Below, in pieces: positions 60,640 to 64,000 of a DNA stretch of 64,000 nt. The DNA lies in NCBI GenBank assembly GCA_905221605.1, contig CAJNDS010000197.1:1-64000 (forward strand). Direction: 5' to 3'. Under the pieces are notes generated by a model. It was not told the DNA's origin. It made no database searches and worked only from the letters and a program-made list of their open reading frames with translations. Each line of letters starts with the position of its first letter. Positions within the stretch are counted from its first letter, which is position 1. Source of the DNA: Symbiodinium natans. Its lineage: Eukaryota; Sar; Dinophyceae; Suessiales; Symbiodiniaceae. The position numbers and the translations under genes are program-made.

Positions 60640-61655
60640 CGTCTATGGTAACAAATTGGAGACCAATCGCGGCGCTCAAAATCACCTACAAGATCTTTTC
60701 GAAGCTGGTACATGCGAGAATTCAAGATCTACTGGAGCGTGAACAAAGTTGGGATCAAATGGGTTTCCGGTCATTACTTGGAGTGGATCACGCGCTTGCT
60801 GTTCTTGACACGGTTTTGTCCAAAGCTGTGGAGTGAGATTTTGACGTGTGGTGCGCCAGTCTGGATTTGAAAAAGACCTTTGACCGCATCGAGTTCAAAC
60901 CACTTCCCGAAGCATTGCGATGTCAGGGTTTGCCCGACTGCTACAAAAACTTATTGCAAGCATTGTACCGCTCACAATCTGGATCCGTGTAAAAGGGTCC
61001 CCCATTTGACATCCAACGTGGGGTGAAACAAGGTTCCAAGTGGGATGGGCAAAGTTTCGGAAACACCGTCATCTTCTTACACAAACATGTGTCCATCGCA
61101 TTGAGATTGAGATTTTTCGGTACAGTATTGACTCCAACCGTTTTGTTTGGATTGCACGTATTGCCGTTGACTCTGTCACAAATTCATGCGCTGGATGCAT
61201 TGCAACGCCGAATGCGTCGCTCTGTGGTTGGCTGGGTGCGAGTTGCAAACGAAGATTGGCACAGCACTATGAGCCGGAAACACAGACTGACTGCAGCGTT
61301 ACACATACACTGGTCTGGCCAACTTGCACGACGTCAGTACAACTTCACTTTCCAACTGTTGCGAATTCCCAATTGGGCCGCGGCCGTTGTTAAATGGTGT
61401 CCAGAAAGCAACTGGCAAGAACATTTTGCTTTACAACTACATCGTCGACCTGGTCGCCCGACTCCGGAATTTGCAGCCTATGATTTTCCAGCGGTGAATA
61501 CGTGGACTGATCTTGTGCAAGCGGCCGTCGGCACCACTGCCCTTGGCCCGGCGCCCTGCATCTCGGCAGGCTCGGGCTTCGCGCCGCTGCCGCTGGACCG
61601 AGTCCTAGAGCCGGGCGTAAGTGCGGCAACTAGCCGCCTGCCCATGCGGCCTTGA
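60640..61655 (+). pseudogene. Decayed LINE reverse transcriptase
   Basis: Fragments of one RT in order: VTNWRPIAALKITYKIFSKL (60645 on), QMGFRSLLGVDHALAVLD, a TGA at 60837, then LDLKKTFDRIE (palm motif A; the usual form is LDxxKAFD), a stop near 60990, QRGVKQGSKWDG (the RQG motif), and, after loss of the YxDD region, a C-terminal part HALDALQRRMRRSVVGWVR...HWSGQLARRQYNF at 61190-61330. At least two stops and an internal deletion make it inactive. It is cut at its 5' end exactly where the minus-strand retrocopy begins. Confidence 0.7.
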
Positions 61656-61687
61656 GACCACGAGTCAAATGCTGAAACAGCAAATGG

Positions 61688-61931
61688 GCCGCCGACGCAA
61701 CCCTGGTGTCGCCCGTGCGATGCGATGGCAGCCCCCAAGCTGGAGCGCCTGAGGGGATGGGGTCGCACTTGCGGTGGCGCAGTGCCGCAAGCTCGCACGG
61801 GATCGCGAGCTCACCCGCGAGGGCCCACATCGCTTATGCGTTCTAGCCGCTGAAATCGTGGGGTGCTGAAACGACGAGTCCCAACGTCTAGTGCAGCGCC
61901 TCATCGCACTGCGCGTCCGCCGGGCCCAATG
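61688..61931 (+). pseudogene. LINE endonuclease fragment, copy C
   Basis: AADATLVSPVRCDGSPQ is followed, after a frameshift, by VALAVAQCRKLARDRELTREGPHR and LCVLAAEI, and, after another shift, by ESQRLVQRLIALRVRRA. These match the order of blocks in the copies at 56.9-57.5 kb and 58.7-59.5 kb. At least two frameshifts. Confidence 0.5.
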
Positions 61932-62202
61932 ACCTGGGACCTCGTAAGAGGATCAGCAGATTGCCACGTTGCATAAAACCTACCTGCTAGCACTGCCTGC
62001 CAATACACCCACTACTCGGAGCAAGGTCCTCCATCAATGGGGAAATACGCTTCCACGATGCTCGCGTCTCCGCCCGAGCGTCTCCTCCCGCATTCATGGA
62101 AAAGGCACAAGCGCAACAAAGACTACGCAGGAGGAAACAGGGTGCACGCCTGCGCTGGGACTGCGCTGTTGGCACTGGTGGGTAGGTTTTCCTTGAGAGC
62201 TC

Positions 62203-62430
62203 TTGAAACCCAAAACCCGCGAGGCGCCGGCGCAGTTACGCGCCGCAGCGGCACGCCCACTTCACAGCTGGACCGGCCTTCTCGCCGTCGCAGCGCAGCG
62301 AGCCTTGGCCTGCTCCCTGCTCGAACTCCCGATGGCAGGAGCGGACGGGCGTGATGGAGCGGAACTGTTGGGTGACCTCCTGGCGGACGCGAGGGCCACG
62401 GAGAACGTGCCGGCAAGCCTGTCCGAGGAA
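62203..62430 (+). pseudogene. LINE C-terminal end fragment, copy D
   Basis: Reads WTGLLAVAAQRALACSLLEL then DGAELLGDLLADARATE, closely parallel to WSGFLAVAAMRAYAASLLEL and LHEVLAEVRGG at the end of the minus-strand copy (58.8-58.9 kb). Only the last 70 or so codons are kept. Confidence 0.55.
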
Positions 62431-62439
62431 CAAAAGGAA

Positions 62440-63390
62440 AAACCTGGAGCTTTGGCTTGGCCGGCGTGGCGGAGCAATGGGGAGGAAACTGTCGTATTGT
62501 TTTGCTCCCGGCGGAGGACGCGCCCATGCACGTTGGGACTTCATGGCGGAAAGGAAAGTCACCGCGTGACCTTTAGGCTTGCTGTCCTCGGTTGCCGTGT
62601 GGGCAGTCGAGGCGCTCCAGTTGCCAGTATAGGCATGTGTGCCACAGAGGGCCGCCGGGTCCCCATGGGTGCAAGAATTGCACGTTGTGTGCTCGGAACC
62701 AACCGCGTCTTGCTGCCCTCCTTGCCTTGCCCCACCTTTTTCGGTGCGTTTACAGTCTGGCCTTTCTCATGGCCATACCCCAGGACCCACTCCACGCTGG
62801 CCCCTGTGTTTCCGGTGCCTGCCACTGCGGCTCGCCACGTGCTGTTACGGCGGAGGGTGTGGGTTCCCATGGGTCCGCGTCGCACGTGAGGTTGTTGGTC
62901 CGAATTGCCAAGTGGTGCCCCAGCGGTGGCTGCGCGCTTTTTGCTTTTGAACTTTGGTGGGTTTTGTATGCGCGTACAGGGTGTCGAGGCCCGCCTTGCC
63001 GGAAAACACATTTTCATGTCATGGTATAGGAGATGTTGCGCAGGCATCGGACAGGGATTGCAGCAGTGTTGGAAATCGATTGTCCAGGAGATTCGCCAAT
63101 TAGTTTGATGCACATTGTGAGGCGCAATGACGCTGGATCAAGGAAGGGACTAAGTTGAATGACATATGGAAAAACGTACAATATCCAAGCCGAAAACCTC
63201 CAGGCCCCAACAATGCGGTTTGAACCGCACCCTGGTTAGCCGGCGCTGGTTGACTAACCCGTGCCATCGTCTACAATGCAAGAACGTAGGGAATCATTTT
63301 TCATACACACATATAGTTGTATGTATACATATGCGTATATACATGTGCAAAATGGCATTGTTTTGTCGTTAGCCCAAACGTATGCTGTAG
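62440..63390. other. Spacer, no supported gene
   Basis: Short overlapping ORFs only. A TATGTATACATATGCGTATATACATG AT-rich island lies at 63318-63345. Confidence 0.4.
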
Positions 63391-63393
63391 CAG

Positions 63394-63752
63394 TGCCTCC
63401 ACATTCGCCTGCGCCGAATTTCATGCTGGCTGGGAGTTCTACTGTGAATGGCACAGTCCAGCACGCAATGATGGACGACGGCAATGAGCATGGCTCCAGT
63501 TTGCACAGCCGCTTGAAGACGGAGTTCGACGAAGTCATGAGTACCAGCATGCAGCGTCGTTTATCACGTCTTCGGGAGGAAGTGGATGTGCTTTTCAGTA
63601 CATTGCAGACTGGTACCACGCCCAACGGCTGTGGTAGCCACAAGCAAGCTGCAAGCGCTTCGTCTGCTTCTGCTACGGCTGGGCCGGACACTAAACCGCT
63701 CTGTGAAACGGTTGCCAAAGCTATGCGCCGTGCCAACAAGTGCCGTGGCTAA
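63394..63752 (+). CDS. Possible terminal exon, unidentified coiled-coil-like protein
   Basis: After a splice-acceptor-like ATGCTGTAGCAG an open frame runs to a TAA at 63750-63752. It contains a charged helical region (HSRLKTEFDEVMSTSM, RRLSRLREEVDVLFSTL) and a Ser/Ala-rich end. The frame continues upstream without clear coding character, and no ATG is evident in the exon. Could be the last exon of a gene whose other exons I did not find. Confidence 0.35.
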
Positions 63753-64000
63753 ACAAGGTAAAGCGGCACCGAAACATGTTTTTTCCAAATGCTAGCAAAT
63801 GTAAGCTCTTGCTTTCATGCGTGTGATACTGGCACAGGTGCGCGCTGGAGCAGACCAAGCAGTATCCATAGCTCCCTCATAGTACGTTTTGCATCCCTTT
63901 GCTTTCAATCTGAACATTGTCAGAAGCTTTCTTGCGTTTAAGACTCCAAGGCCTTCGCCCAGAGACAGCGTGTTTTCGTGTCCAGCTAAGGTATGGCCCA

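Larger units (their letters stand above)
58674..60648 (-). mobile_element. Retrocopy of a trans-spliced LINE-type mRNA (spliced-leader relics to poly(A))
   Basis: Read on the minus strand the unit begins at about 60640 with two degraded spliced-leader ends (see 60604-60638), continues through a GC-rich 5' region, a RING-finger ORF and a CCHC/endonuclease ORF, and ends 50 nt after the last stop in an A19 tract (T19 at 58674-58692). A leader at one end and poly(A) at the other is the signature of a mature dinoflagellate mRNA put back into the genome. No reverse-transcriptase domain is present inside, so it is either a non-autonomous element or an internally deleted LINE. I could not find target-site duplications. 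Confidence 0.6.

Noticed and set aside
1-64000. tRNA, rRNA or snRNA genes
   Set aside because: I looked for tRNA-like B-box sequences and rRNA-like blocks and saw none I could fold; a tRNA scan would be decisive.

Overview
This is a eukaryotic nuclear window, most likely from a dinoflagellate (Symbiodiniaceae-like). Four observations point there: interstitial telomere repeats of the TTTAGGG type; short spliced exons whose reading frames join best across GT-AG and GC-AG introns; two degraded copies of the dinoflagellate spliced leader end (ATTTTGGCTCAAG) at the 5' end of a poly(A)-tailed retrocopy; and abundant decayed LINE fragments. There are no bacterial operons, and most of the sequence is intergenic repeat.

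Layout. 0-8 kb: a run of unfamiliar minus-strand coding blocks, several with hydrophobic N-termini, including a divergent alpha/beta-hydrolase-like protein and a disordered protein ending in a C2H2 finger. 8-14.7 kb: tandem repeats (157, 169, 676 and about 508 bp units), G-rich arrays and a telomere-like block. 15-23.7 kb: a plus-strand gene island. Its centre is a single uninterrupted 1,820-residue ORF that joins a ubiquitin-protease (USP) domain, a DUF3987-like P-loop ATPase/helicase region, a zinc finger, a Mutator-like (MULE) transposase, a SWIM finger and an AT-hook. It is flanked by two multi-exon gene models that I assembled from splice signals. 24-28 kb: a truncated copy of one of the 0-8 kb genes, a reverse-transcriptase scrap, direct repeats and a 57 bp minisatellite.

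30.4-31.9 kb: an intronless ferroportin-like iron exporter. 32-53 kb: gene-poor DNA with microsatellites, LTR-like direct repeats, inverted repeats, an 87 bp satellite in which each unit is a hairpin, a 31 bp array and a 3 kb array of a 9 bp motif. 53.3-54.4 kb: a secreted or Golgi-type sulfotransferase with one small intron. 55-63 kb: a graveyard of LINE 3' ends carrying CCHC plus restriction-like endonuclease domains, a decayed reverse transcriptase, and one minus-strand retrocopy (RING finger plus endonuclease) with spliced-leader relics at one end and poly(A) at the other.

The strongest candidate for an undescribed system is the USP/DUF3987/MULE fusion at 16.6-22.1 kb. Diverged inverted repeats lie on both sides of it (8.5-9.0 and 26.0-26.5 kb). 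The ferroportin and sulfotransferase look like ordinary host genes. All functional assignments were made by eye from motifs; no database search was possible.
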